64,000 nucleotides of DNA from Facilibium subflavum (GTDB lineage Bacteria > Pseudomonadota > Gammaproteobacteria > Francisellales > Francisellaceae): NCBI RefSeq assembly GCF_003574485.1, contig NZ_QLIT01000048.1:1-64000 (forward strand). The letters are read 5' to 3'. Position 1 is the stretch's first letter; each line of letters starts with the position of its first letter. Both the position numbers and the translations under genes were made by a program. Of the stretch, positions 1 to 8,076 are shown one piece after another. The notes beneath the pieces were generated by a model, which was given only the letters and a program-made list of their open reading frames with translations, was not told where the DNA came from and made no database searches.

Positions 1-397
1 TTAGATGCGTTTACCCTGTTTACAGACACCTTATGATTTAGCCAATCATCGTTGTTTAAGTTATAAAACCTATATGAAAGGTTACTGGAACTGGAAATTT
101 TATGATCAAAATAAACAGCTTATCCATGTTCCTGTTAATACAGACCTTGTATTAGATACTGAAATAATGCAAGCTTATGCGGTATCGGCAGGATGGGGGA
201 TTGCTCAAATTAGTGAAAGTGTTGTGACTGAAATGAATAAAATCACCCATACTGATATAGTGGAAATATTGCCTGAATATAAGCTGCAAACTAAAGGCCT
301 TGCTATTTATGAAAATACGATGCAAAGCCACCCATTTAAGGAAGAAGTTTTAGCCGTACTACGAAATTACTATATGAAGTCGGGCTTACAGGCTTAA
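1..397 (+). pseudogene. LysR-type regulator, C-terminal part, interrupted by amber stop; 5' end outside window
   Basis: The 130 codons from position 5 encode the second half of a LysR effector-binding domain. They align with the ends of the LysR proteins at 5978 and 6922: TP-x-DL-x2-H-x-CLS, then a W-x-F-Y/L-D segment, VDAG/SAGWGIA, and I-x-EILP-x-Y. No helix-turn-helix is present. The codon just before the ATG is an in-frame TAG (2-4). In the alignment it falls on the conserved Leu of a Tyr-Leu pair, and base 1 (t) fits a preceding Tyr codon TAT. A TTG to TAG change would explain this. I infer a full-length regulator gene broken by one nonsense mutation, not a natural short protein. A separately translated C-terminal fragment cannot be excluded. 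Confidence 0.7.
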
Positions 398-435
398 CCA
401 GCTAAATAAGCAGTGTACTATAGAAACTATCTGGT

Positions 436-1368
436 TTATAAATTCGTTTTCAAAAAATCGACGAGGTTGTTTAATAAGGGGTGCTTCTGGTCTTTTCGAA
501 CATACAGTACACGATCCATGTCACCTATCTCATAATCTGGTAAAATCACCTCTAAGTCTTTTAACTGCAGATATTCTACAATGTCGTCAAGTAATACCCC
601 AATCCCCACATTTCTCACTATAGCAATATATTTTATAATAAATGCATCAAAACTGAATTTGCCCTTTAATTCCACGGTCGATTTTTCTCCAGTTGTTTTA
701 TGTGTCAAACTAAGGCTTTTTTCTTCAGTGAACTTGGATAACAAACACGAATGATTTTGCAAATCAGCAGGTTTTTTTGGCATACCATGCGTTTTTATAT
801 ATTCTTTGGATGCATATAATTTAAGTGAGCTCTTTTTTCTGTGCTTGATTAACCATAGTGAGGGGTCAATCAGGTGTTCAAACTCATTACGAAGTATAAC
901 AATATTATAGCTATTAATATATTGCTTTACGATTAACCCATATTCTTGTAATACGACTTGTGCATAAGTGTTAATTTCCATTGAATAGCCTTGTGTATTA
1001 AGTGTTTTAAATAAAGGACTTTGTGTTAACACCGTAGCGCTATAGATATCCAGGAAAAGTTTAAGTTTATTTTCTTGTGTAAATTTTGAAATATCATCAT
1101 CTGCTTGTAGTAAAAAGGCTTTTGCCTTTGGGTAAATAATATCTGCGGTGGGCGTAGGGCGTATACCTTGCTGTGTTGTCTGGATAAGTTTAGTACATGT
1201 AAGCTCTTCAAGTTTTGTGATGATGCGTTTACATGTATGTGCGTACATATTTAGCGATTGAGTTGTTTGTGCATATGAGCGAGTCTCATATAAAGTGCAA
1301 AATACATATAAATCCTTTAAGCTAACCTGGTAAATAACATCTAACCATTTTTTATTCAAAGCTTCCAT
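436..1368 (-). CDS. LysR-type transcriptional regulator
   Basis: A 310-residue protein. Its N-terminal helix-turn-helix (about residues 15-75) runs from SLKDLYVF through the helix around SYAQTTQSLNM to a poorly conserved recognition region. A substrate-binding domain follows, with HLIDPSLW, KLYAS-x-EY and PADLQNHSCL segments shared with the other LysR genes here. The ATG at 1368 was chosen over the one at 1422 because AGGGA lies at SD distance and the length then equals that of its paralogues (310-311 aa). The gene converges on the LysR remnant at the window start. LysR proteins are cytoplasmic tetrameric regulators of nearby or divergent genes; the effector is unknown. The HTH is more divergent than in the 6922 paralogue. 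Confidence 0.85.
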   Translation of the reverse strand: MEALNKKWLDVIYQVSLKDLYVFCTLYETRSYAQTTQSLNMYAHTCKRIITKLEELTCTKLIQTTQQGIRPTPTADIIYPKAKAFLLQADDDISKFTQENKLKLFLDIYSATVLTQSPLFKTLNTQGYSMEINTYAQVVLQEYGLIVKQYINSYNIVILRNEFEHLIDPSLWLIKHRKKSSLKLYASKEYIKTHGMPKKPADLQNHSCLLSKFTEEKSLSLTHKTTGEKSTVELKGKFSFDAFIIKYIAIVRNVGIGVLLDDIVEYLQLKDLEVILPDYEIGDMDRVLYVRKDQKHPLLNNLVDFLKTNL

Positions 1369-1525
1369 TGAATTTCCCTTTTTTGACCATGCTACAATTA
1401 GATAATAGCACGTTAAAATCAAGTTTTCGCTATTGTGATGTGTCAGAGTTTGCTTGACCTAACGTTGTATTTTTGTTTGCAATCGTGACTTTGAGTGATG
1501 TAAGGGAGCAAAATTCCTGTTTTAA

Positions 1526-2011
1526 TTATTTACTTGTTTCGGGTAAAGGTGGTTGATGTATATCACCATCTGGCTGGATTTGTAATAACTTATATGCCTT
1601 ATTCATCTGTACCCAGTAAATTATCCAAACAATAAGCACGATTAATGGGGCAGCAGGGGTAATAAGCGGCATGGGAATCCAGAAGAAAAGCTCGATAATC
1701 ACGATGCCAAGTCCAAGATTAAAAAGCACTTTCCCCTTTTGTTTTATTTGTGGATTTTCATATTTTTGTAATGCTTTACCAATACCAAAAGGGAGCATAA
1801 GCCATTGAAAGATATAAGTAATAAGGGGAACAAGAAAAAGCCAGGCAAACCATGGCGCAAAGATGCGTTTTTCCTTATCAATAGATTTGACTAACCGGTA
1901 AGTCTGCCAGGAAAATAAAATGGCAATAATATAGATGACAATCATCGCGGCGATGATGGCGATCAGGAAGGTGGTATCTAAATGTTTCATATCAGTCATC
2001 TCTTGATGCAT
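1526..2011 (-). CDS. small inner-membrane protein, unknown function
   Basis: A 161-residue protein with about four hydrophobic segments: residues 13-35, 53-72, 92-112 and 115-135. A short charged loop containing KSIDKEKR follows the first segment, and the C-terminal tail is proline-rich and polar. The layout (TM, basic loop, paired TMs, soluble tail) suggests a small integral inner-membrane protein of the DUF805/YIP-like kind, but no family motif is recognised. Possible starts are the ATGs at 2011, 1999 and 1990. The first has AAAGGA about 9 bases upstream, which is why it is used. The gene stands alone between a LysR gene and comF, all on the minus strand. No function is proposed. Confidence 0.6.
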   Translation of the reverse strand: MHQEMTDMKHLDTTFLIAIIAAMIVIYIIAILFSWQTYRLVKSIDKEKRIFAPWFAWLFLVPLITYIFQWLMLPFGIGKALQKYENPQIKQKGKVLFNLGLGIVIIELFFWIPMPLITPAAPLIVLIVWIIYWVQMNKAYKLLQIQPDGDIHQPPLPETSK

Positions 2012-2095
2012 AAGGCGTGTATCCTTTAAGTTTATGTTTTAGTTTCATTATGGCAAAACTATACCAAAATGCGAAGCCTATTATTGAATTTTAGC

Positions 2096-2773
2096 CTAGG
2101 CACGACATAAGCTTGCCACACTGATTCGATCAATTTTGTTGTTAGGATTGTTTAACAGTGTCTTGATCATAGCCTGAATGGTTGCGCCAGTTGTAATGAC
2201 ATCATCAACAATCAATAGGTGTTTGGAAACAATTACATGGCGCTGAGCGATGGTACCATGCAATTGCGTTTGTCTTTGGGTATAATTTGATTTGGCTTGT
2301 GGGCGGGTATATCTTGCCTTTATTAATGCGCGCGCATCATAGTGGTTACGATCGTGATCATAAAGGCTTTTTGCTAATATTTCAGCCTGGTTAAAGCCTC
2401 GATATAGGTAACGTAGTCGGTGGCTTGGCACTGGTAAAATTAAATCAATATCTGATAATGCATGCTGTTGTTGACAGGTTTGATAAAAATATGATGCCAA
2501 GGCTTTTCCTGCCAGGTGATTTTTATTATATTTAAACATCGATAAGAGCTTTTTAGTATTACCATCATAGTGATTAAAGCTATAGATAAATATGGTTTCA
2601 CCTTGAACTTTTATGATTTTCCGCTTATTCGTCAGGGCTTCTTTGGCTAAAGCATCTTGACAAAAAATACATAAGGCTGACTGTGCTGATTGATGACATA
2701 AGATACATTCATAATGAACCAACGACACAGAAAGTTGCTTGAATAGTTTCTGAAATATCGATTTTATTTTCAT
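2096..2773 (-). CDS. comF: ComF-family phosphoribosyltransferase-like protein
   Basis: A 225-residue protein with the two parts of the ComF/GntX family. First comes a four-cysteine zinc knuckle (C23, C26, C35, C38). Then a type I phosphoribosyltransferase fold carries LPVPSHRLRYLYRGFNQAE (about 118-136) and the PRPP-binding motif VDDVITTGAT (189-198). ComF is needed for DNA uptake in naturally competent bacteria and acts in the cytoplasm on incoming single strands; its exact chemistry is unsettled. The gene is not in an operon with other competence genes here. Length and motifs are normal, so it looks functional. No strong SD is visible before the ATG. Confidence 0.9.
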   Translation of the reverse strand: MKIKSIFQKLFKQLSVSLVHYECILCHQSAQSALCIFCQDALAKEALTNKRKIIKVQGETIFIYSFNHYDGNTKKLLSMFKYNKNHLAGKALASYFYQTCQQQHALSDIDLILPVPSHRLRYLYRGFNQAEILAKSLYDHDRNHYDARALIKARYTRPQAKSNYTQRQTQLHGTIAQRHVIVSKHLLIVDDVITTGATIQAMIKTLLNNPNNKIDRISVASLCRA

Positions 2774-2913
2774 TGCTAAAACACCATGATGACACAGTGT
2801 TTATTTAAGCAAATTTTGGCTAGAAAGAAAGTAAAGAAACCACTATTGCCAGCTTGATGTATTTGACAATAGTGGTGGTGTTGGTATATCCACCTGCGTA
2901 GATTTTAGTTGCC

Positions 2914-3597
2914 TTAGCGGCCAACCGGGCCTCTAACAGGTAAGCTACTTTTCATCTCTGTTTTATTAATGGTTATTGGAAAACCACTATCAACTGTTTG
3001 AAATGACCATGCATCAGCGGTTAGGACTGCATAGGCTGAGTTTGTCCAATAGTTTCCGTCTTGCATGTTATTAAACCCTTGGTTATTTAATGCAGCAGCA
3101 ATACTTGTTTTACTAAAATCACTTAATGTTAATGCCTCATTTCTATTGGGCAAGTGCCAGTCACTATAGCCGCATAATTTTGTTGTTGCATTATTCATGT
3201 TACTGACTGCCGTTAGTGCATCATCCCAAGATAACCAATTAAGTGACGCGGTTGTATTGGCATAATCAGGCTGTGTTAGCAGATCGTTATTGGCATCTTT
3301 AAATCCAATAGTCCCGTTTTTTGCCCACATTAAACCGGTGGCCGTATCTACAAGTGCGTCATTGCAAAGGTTACCATCAATATCTAAGGCTGGTTGAAAC
3401 CTGTCTTGTGGTAAAGCTTTTCCAGCTTGTACGGCGCCATCTGAGCCAGCAGGTGCTGGATCAAGTGGGGTTGTTGCCGTTTGACCTGTTTGTAATAGCG
3501 GCGCCACTGCTGCAAAAGTGTAGTTATAGCCACTTGATAGGCCAATTAAGCTTAATATTAATAAAGGCTTTTTGCATTTTTTATATAGTTGTTTCAT
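2914..3597 (-). CDS. secreted DUF1566 (Lcl C-terminal) domain protein
   Basis: A 227-residue exported protein. A signal peptide (basic start KKCKK, hydrophobic core to about residue 28, cleavage near TFA-A) precedes a single DUF1566 domain with the signatures TGQTATTPLDPAPAGSDG, LVDTATGLMWAKNG, LCGYSDWHLPN-x-NE and YWTNSAY. The fold is related to C-type-lectin-like domains of surface proteins; its ligand here is unknown. It lies just downstream of a larger gene whose C-terminal third is clearly the same domain, so the two arose by duplication and may be co-transcribed (14 bases between stop and start). GGGAGA at SD distance supports the start. Confidence 0.85.
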   Translation of the reverse strand: MKQLYKKCKKPLLILSLIGLSSGYNYTFAAVAPLLQTGQTATTPLDPAPAGSDGAVQAGKALPQDRFQPALDIDGNLCNDALVDTATGLMWAKNGTIGFKDANNDLLTQPDYANTTASLNWLSWDDALTAVSNMNNATTKLCGYSDWHLPNRNEALTLSDFSKTSIAAALNNQGFNNMQDGNYWTNSAYAVLTADAWSFQTVDSGFPITINKTEMKSSLPVRGPVGR

Positions 3598-3611
3598 TAT
3601 ATTTCTCCCAT

Positions 3612-5684
3612 TTAGTTTGTTTCACGCACAGGCCATGTTGCGATATTCGTGCTGGTTTTCCCCGAAGCCCCTGTGAGAGCAGATTCTAGATTAACACCCC
3701 AAGCGCTACTCGTACCATTTGCGTAAGTTGATCCTGTCCAGTAAGTGTCAACCTGGATATTTTCAAAACCTTGTGTATTAAGCCATGTTGCTGAATTGGC
3801 TTTATTAATGTTGGTTATGCTTAACTGTTCTAATATATTAGGTAAGTGCCAGTCACTATAACCACAAAGTTTTGTTGTTGCACTGTTCATGTTGCTGATT
3901 GCTGTTAATGCATTACTCCAAGTCACCTGGTTAAGTGAAGCAGTTGCATTGGTGTAATCAGGCTGGGTTAATATATTCCCGCCACCATCTTTAAAGCCAA
4001 TAATCCCATTTTTAGGCCACATTAATCCTGTGACCTGGTCAACAAGTGCATCACTACAAGGGTTTCCATTAGCATCTGTTGCCTCAACGAATCGAGGCTC
4101 AGGCCATGCAACACCTTTTTGTAAGGCACCATCCGAGCCCGCAGGTGCTGGATCAAATGGCGTTGTTGCTGTTTGCCCTGTTTTGGCAACTCCAATCGTT
4201 GCAACAGTTGATAAAGTTATTGGACTGTTGGCTGCATCATCTGCAGATACTTCAAAAGTAGTCAGCGTACCTAAAGCTTCATCATTAGCAAGTTGAACCT
4301 TGAAGGTACAGCTTTGATCCTGGTTTAAAGTATCCGAACAGGTATTGTCAGTCACAGTAAATTTATCAGAATTAGCACCTGTGTTTAACTGGATGTTCTG
4401 AATCGCACTTGTTGTTGCCTTTAATGTCACTTGTGTTGGTGTGAGATGAGTGATTGCAAGCACAGGTAACGCAAGTGCACCATCGCTATTAAAGAAGCTC
4501 ATTACACCTTGTGGTTGTGTTGTGACATCAAGTGCAATAGGCGAGTTTTCAGCGTTATCTGCTGAAGCTTGTAATACATAGGTTTGTCCAGTCTCTGTTA
4601 CCGTATTAGCAAGTAATAAGTCAAAACTACAACTGTTATTAGGTGCAATCGATTGCCCACTACATTGATCATTGCTTATAGCAAATTTATCACTATCTGT
4701 CCCAGAGTTGACTTGGATATTTTTAATATCGCCAACACCATCGTTTTTGAGTGTGATTGTTTCAGGTGTTGAGCTTGAAACGGTAAGCGCTATACTGGTA
4801 ATTGCCTGTTGCTGGCTATCAGTATATTGCATCGTACCTATACCTTCAATAACATTAAAATCAATAGTTGCACCCGCTAATGGAACGTAAGTCTCATCAT
4901 TGGTTAATTTGGCTTGTAATGTATTTGACTGTATTGGTGCATTGGCTGCTGCGATAATTTCAACCTGGCAGCTTGGTACTGTCCCTGAAATACTGCATTG
5001 GCCATTGGCTGGATTAAAGGTAATCCCTGTTGCATCTGTGGTTAAGGTATAGGTCTGGCTGTTATTTACGGTACCCCAATCGCCATTATGGGTAAATATA
5101 ACATAACCACTTTTGCCTTGAGGGATATCTGTAATTGCTTCTTTGGCATTATTTTGTAATGCCACTGATGCCGTAATATCACCTGGCACGACAGGCAGTC
5201 GTTGCTCTTTTGCTTCAAGGCCATCAGCAGTGGCTTTTAAACGATGTGCACAGCTTTGTGTTGGTGCTGTCACCGTAAATACAGCATTATCACCAACAGA
5301 TACTTGTTGCGAGGCAGGTTTGATTGTTAATTTTGGATCACAACTGGAGATATCGGTTAATGAGACATTTACCTTATTATTCGTACTGGCTAAAGCAGCC
5401 ATCTGTAAGACTTTTGGGTTCACAGCAACCGTGACGTTGTGTGTTGCCCCTGGCTCAAATGTGCTAGGTGCGGATAAATCTAAGCTGCCTGCCTGTGGCG
5501 TTGGTGTTGGCGTTGGGCTTGGGCTTGGGCTTGGGCTTGGATTAGAGGATCCACCGCTACCACCACCGCAGGCACTTAGCAACATAGCGCTGGAAAACAA
5601 GCAAGTTGTTAACAGGCTGGCTACCAATTTTTTACGTGGCTTTCCTTTACTAAAAGAAAGCTTATGTTGATGTGTTTTTTTCAT
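3612..5684 (-). CDS. large surface lipoprotein with Pro-Ser linker, repeated beta-domains and C-terminal DUF1566
   Basis: A 690-residue lipoprotein. A long basic N-region leads to the lipobox LLSAC, so Cys39 would be acylated. A Gly/Ser stretch and a (PS)n-(PT)n linker (about 46-62) follow. Several beta-sandwich-like repeats come next: two share IQ-x-N-x-G-x-x-SDKF and a C-x(12-13)-SCxF pattern typical of choice-of-anchor/ASH-like domains in cell-surface proteins. A DUF1566 domain (about 530-690) ends the protein with LVDQVTGLMWPKNG and LCGYSDWHLPN. The ATG at 5684 was chosen because AAGGAGT sits 7 bases upstream; the in-frame ATGs at 5690 and 5723 have worse spacing. Likely role: surface adhesion or carbohydrate recognition, which is inference. 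Confidence 0.85.
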   Translation of the reverse strand: MKKTHQHKLSFSKGKPRKKLVASLLTTCLFSSAMLLSACGGGSGGSSNPSPSPSPSPTPTPTPQAGSLDLSAPSTFEPGATHNVTVAVNPKVLQMAALASTNNKVNVSLTDISSCDPKLTIKPASQQVSVGDNAVFTVTAPTQSCAHRLKATADGLEAKEQRLPVVPGDITASVALQNNAKEAITDIPQGKSGYVIFTHNGDWGTVNNSQTYTLTTDATGITFNPANGQCSISGTVPSCQVEIIAAANAPIQSNTLQAKLTNDETYVPLAGATIDFNVIEGIGTMQYTDSQQQAITSIALTVSSSTPETITLKNDGVGDIKNIQVNSGTDSDKFAISNDQCSGQSIAPNNSCSFDLLLANTVTETGQTYVLQASADNAENSPIALDVTTQPQGVMSFFNSDGALALPVLAITHLTPTQVTLKATTSAIQNIQLNTGANSDKFTVTDNTCSDTLNQDQSCTFKVQLANDEALGTLTTFEVSADDAANSPITLSTVATIGVAKTGQTATTPFDPAPAGSDGALQKGVAWPEPRFVEATDANGNPCSDALVDQVTGLMWPKNGIIGFKDGGGNILTQPDYTNATASLNQVTWSNALTAISNMNSATTKLCGYSDWHLPNILEQLSITNINKANSATWLNTQGFENIQVDTYWTGSTYANGTSSAWGVNLESALTGASGKTSTNIATWPVRETN
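5506..5541. repeat. 6-bp tandem repeat encoding the Pro-Ser linker
   Basis: On the + strand GGGCTT units repeat four times with near copies on either side (GGCGTT, GGATTA). On the coding strand this is the (Pro-Ser)n/(Pro-Thr)n linker just after the lipoprotein anchor. Slippage would change the linker length by two residues without a frameshift, so the tether could vary between strains. Confidence 0.8.
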
Positions 5685-5977
5685 TATCATACTCCTTAAA
5701 GTAGGTTTTACTTCATTCATCATTCACACCTGGCATGAATAAGCTTTCTTGTTCTGTATAATGCCAAAGCGTATTCGATGACCTTTACCGATAGCGTTAT
5801 TTTTTATTAAGCTACGGTAGTTTTGTGTACCCAAATTAAACAGGTTGATGGTTTAATGATCAACGTTAGATATTGCAGTCTGGAGCGCATTTTTAATTAT
5901 GTTTAGATGGAGTAGCGAAGATGAAAGTAAGTTTTCACGTTTTATAAATTGTTATCTATACTCTAAGCTATAAAGAG

Positions 5978-6910
5978 ATGGTAAAGGCATATTGGGCAAT
6001 CATGCAGGAATATTTATCGGATAATTTTTCACTCAAAGAGTTGTCAATATTGTTAGCATTCATTCAGCTATGTTCTTTTTCATCAGTTGCAGAAAAGCTT
6101 AATATCGAACCATATACGGTTAAGCGAATTATAAAAAAAATTGAGCAGGGATTTGGTTTTCCTATTTATATATTGCAAAATAATAAAGAAATAGTTATCA
6201 CAAAAGAAGGGCAAGCACAGCTGCCCTGGCTGATAGATTTTCTTCAGAATGCGCAGAAGATATTCGCCATTGATAAGCCTTTATCAATTTTTGCATCAGT
6301 ATTTATTTCGCATTTAATGGTTAAGCACTGTTTTCAAGCACTTGCAGATGATAAAGTTGTCTTGTCAACATACTCATTGGGTCGTGCTCGTGATTATGGA
6401 CTGTTGACCAAGCAGATGATTAATACTTATGATGTTGTGCATTTAAATCAGCAATACGAGCATTTAATTGATCCTAATTTATGGGTTTGTAAATTCCGTT
6501 ATACAACACAGGTAAAACTTTATGCGACGCCTGAGTACTTGAGAGCCTTTCCGGATATCAAAACACCTGAGGATTTACGCCAGCACCAATGCTTAAGCTT
6601 TCGTCGACAAGATGAAAATGTGTGGACTTTTTATGATCGCAACAATCAAATCCACCAAGTGCGCATTGATTCACGCGTGATAATCGATACGACATTTATT
6701 CAGTATTTTGCCGTTGAAGAAGGCTTTGGTATTGCCAAACTTGAGCAGCCGGTAGTGGAATATTTTAATCGTCATGATTTAGTAACGGTGTTACCTGAGT
6801 ATCGTTTAGATAATCAAGATTGGGCTGTTTATGTGAGAAATGATTGTAAACATAAAGCAGTTAAGCGTTTTATTGATACGTTTAAACAAATGGTGGATGA
6901 TAAATTTTAA
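5978..6910 (+). CDS. LysR-type transcriptional regulator
   Basis: A 310-residue LysR protein. The winged HTH (about 18-75) has the pattern LKELSILLAF-x-SFSSVAEKLN-x-TVKRIIKKIE. The effector domain carries HLIDPNLWVC, KLYATPEYLR, TPEDLRQHQCLS and VEEGFGIAKLEQPVVEYF, and ends with VLPEYRL. It is a paralogue of the genes at 1, 436 and 6922. It diverges from the DUF1566 lipoprotein gene across about 290 bp, the usual arrangement for a LysR regulator and its target, so control of that gene is a reasonable inference. It is followed after 11 bases by a second LysR gene. The start may be this ATG or the ATG at 6002; neither has a strong SD. Confidence 0.85.
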   Translation: MVKAYWAIMQEYLSDNFSLKELSILLAFIQLCSFSSVAEKLNIEPYTVKRIIKKIEQGFGFPIYILQNNKEIVITKEGQAQLPWLIDFLQNAQKIFAIDKPLSIFASVFISHLMVKHCFQALADDKVVLSTYSLGRARDYGLLTKQMINTYDVVHLNQQYEHLIDPNLWVCKFRYTTQVKLYATPEYLRAFPDIKTPEDLRQHQCLSFRRQDENVWTFYDRNNQIHQVRIDSRVIIDTTFIQYFAVEEGFGIAKLEQPVVEYFNRHDLVTVLPEYRLDNQDWAVYVRNDCKHKAVKRFIDTFKQMVDDKF

Positions 6911-6921
6911 AAAAGGTTATA

Positions 6922-7857
6922 ATGATGTCGATGTTTAACAGGGAAAGTGCTTATTTACATATTAGCATTCAAGAGCTGCGCATTTTTGAGATGCTCATGA
7001 GAACAGGGTCTGTGAGATTAGTTGCTAATAACTTAAATATTTCTCAAACTACTTGTAATCGGGCAATTGCTTCTTTGGAAGAAAAACTAGGTGTTAATTT
7101 ATTTTTAAGGCAAAAAAGCGAGTATAAATTAACAATAAAAGCCATGCAGCTTTATGAACCCATTTTGTCCTTATTAAAATACGATCATCAAAAAAACATT
7201 AATGGAAAACAAAGTGCAAGAAACGTTACTTTTTATTTCCCAATTGCAGGCTCTTATTTGGCAGCCAAATATTTAATACCGATGCTGGTGAAAGAGTTTG
7301 ACGAGCTACAAGCTGAGCTGATAACGTTTACGGTATCGTTTTTGTATAGCTTTCCAACCTATGCCCCGTTTGTAATTGACTGCATGGATTTTGTTTTTTT
7401 AAATGATGAATATTCATATATGATTAACTCAAATATATGGAAGCCATTGTGCCAGATTCCATTAACACAAAAAATCTACTGTTCAAATCGGTATTTAGCA
7501 AGCGTTGGCGCTGTAAAAACGCCTGCTGATTTATCTCAACATAAGTGTCTATCTCTCAATGTTAACGCAATTGAGTACTGGCAATTTTTAGATAAAAATG
7601 ATCAATTGTATGAAGTGGCCATTAAACCAAGTATGACGATTGATAGCGAGGCTTTACAGGCGCATGCTGTTGATGCCGGGTTAGGAATTGCCAGGCTAAC
7701 AGAAGGACTGATTAAAGGTGATCAAAGAGCAGATATCATTGAAATTTTGCCTGACTATCGATTACCTGATTTTTCTTCAACGCTTTATGTGAATAGAGCG
7801 TATCAGGATAATGAAATTATTGATAAAGTTGTTCGCTTTCTCAGCACAGCGATGTGA
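6922..7857 (+). CDS. LysR-type transcriptional regulator (second of tandem pair)
   Basis: A 311-residue LysR protein with the best-preserved HTH of the local set: LRIFEMLMRTGSVRLVANNL, then SQTTCNRAIASLEEKLGVNLF, close to the family consensus. The effector domain has TPADLSQHKCLSL, HAVDAGLGIARL and IIEILPDYRL. It is probably co-transcribed with the LysR gene 11 bases upstream. AAAAGG precedes a cluster of ATGs (6922, 6925, 6931), so the exact start is uncertain by three codons. The next gene downstream encodes a large secreted protein and is a second possible target. The effector is unknown. Confidence 0.87.
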   Translation: MMSMFNRESAYLHISIQELRIFEMLMRTGSVRLVANNLNISQTTCNRAIASLEEKLGVNLFLRQKSEYKLTIKAMQLYEPILSLLKYDHQKNINGKQSARNVTFYFPIAGSYLAAKYLIPMLVKEFDELQAELITFTVSFLYSFPTYAPFVIDCMDFVFLNDEYSYMINSNIWKPLCQIPLTQKIYCSNRYLASVGAVKTPADLSQHKCLSLNVNAIEYWQFLDKNDQLYEVAIKPSMTIDSEALQAHAVDAGLGIARLTEGLIKGDQRADIIEILPDYRLPDFSSTLYVNRAYQDNEIIDKVVRFLSTAM

Positions 7858-8076
7858 TGATTTCATGCACAGTGTTTTTCTTACATTATAATATTGCTTA
7901 TATCACTTATAAATTATTTCAGAAATATCAGTTGAAGTCTAAAAATGCATTCCATGATGCAAATATCATTCTTGATTCAATAAATACATATTGATTTAAT
8001 AATGATCGAATTTGATTGCTTTTGATGCAGTTGAGTATGAATGTAAGCTTAAACAAAATATATAAAGGTATAAATT

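Noticed and set aside
3321-3689. Open frame opposite the DUF1566 genes
   Set aside because: No codon or family signal; it is the antisense shadow of two well-supported coding regions.
4030-4296. 88-codon + strand frame
   Set aside because: Antisense shadow within the lipoprotein DUF1566 region.
5143-5670. 175-codon open frame on the + strand inside the lipoprotein gene, with a Gly-Val/Gly-Leu run
   Set aside because: The run is the reverse of the Pro-Ser linker repeat; no start context and no family similarity.
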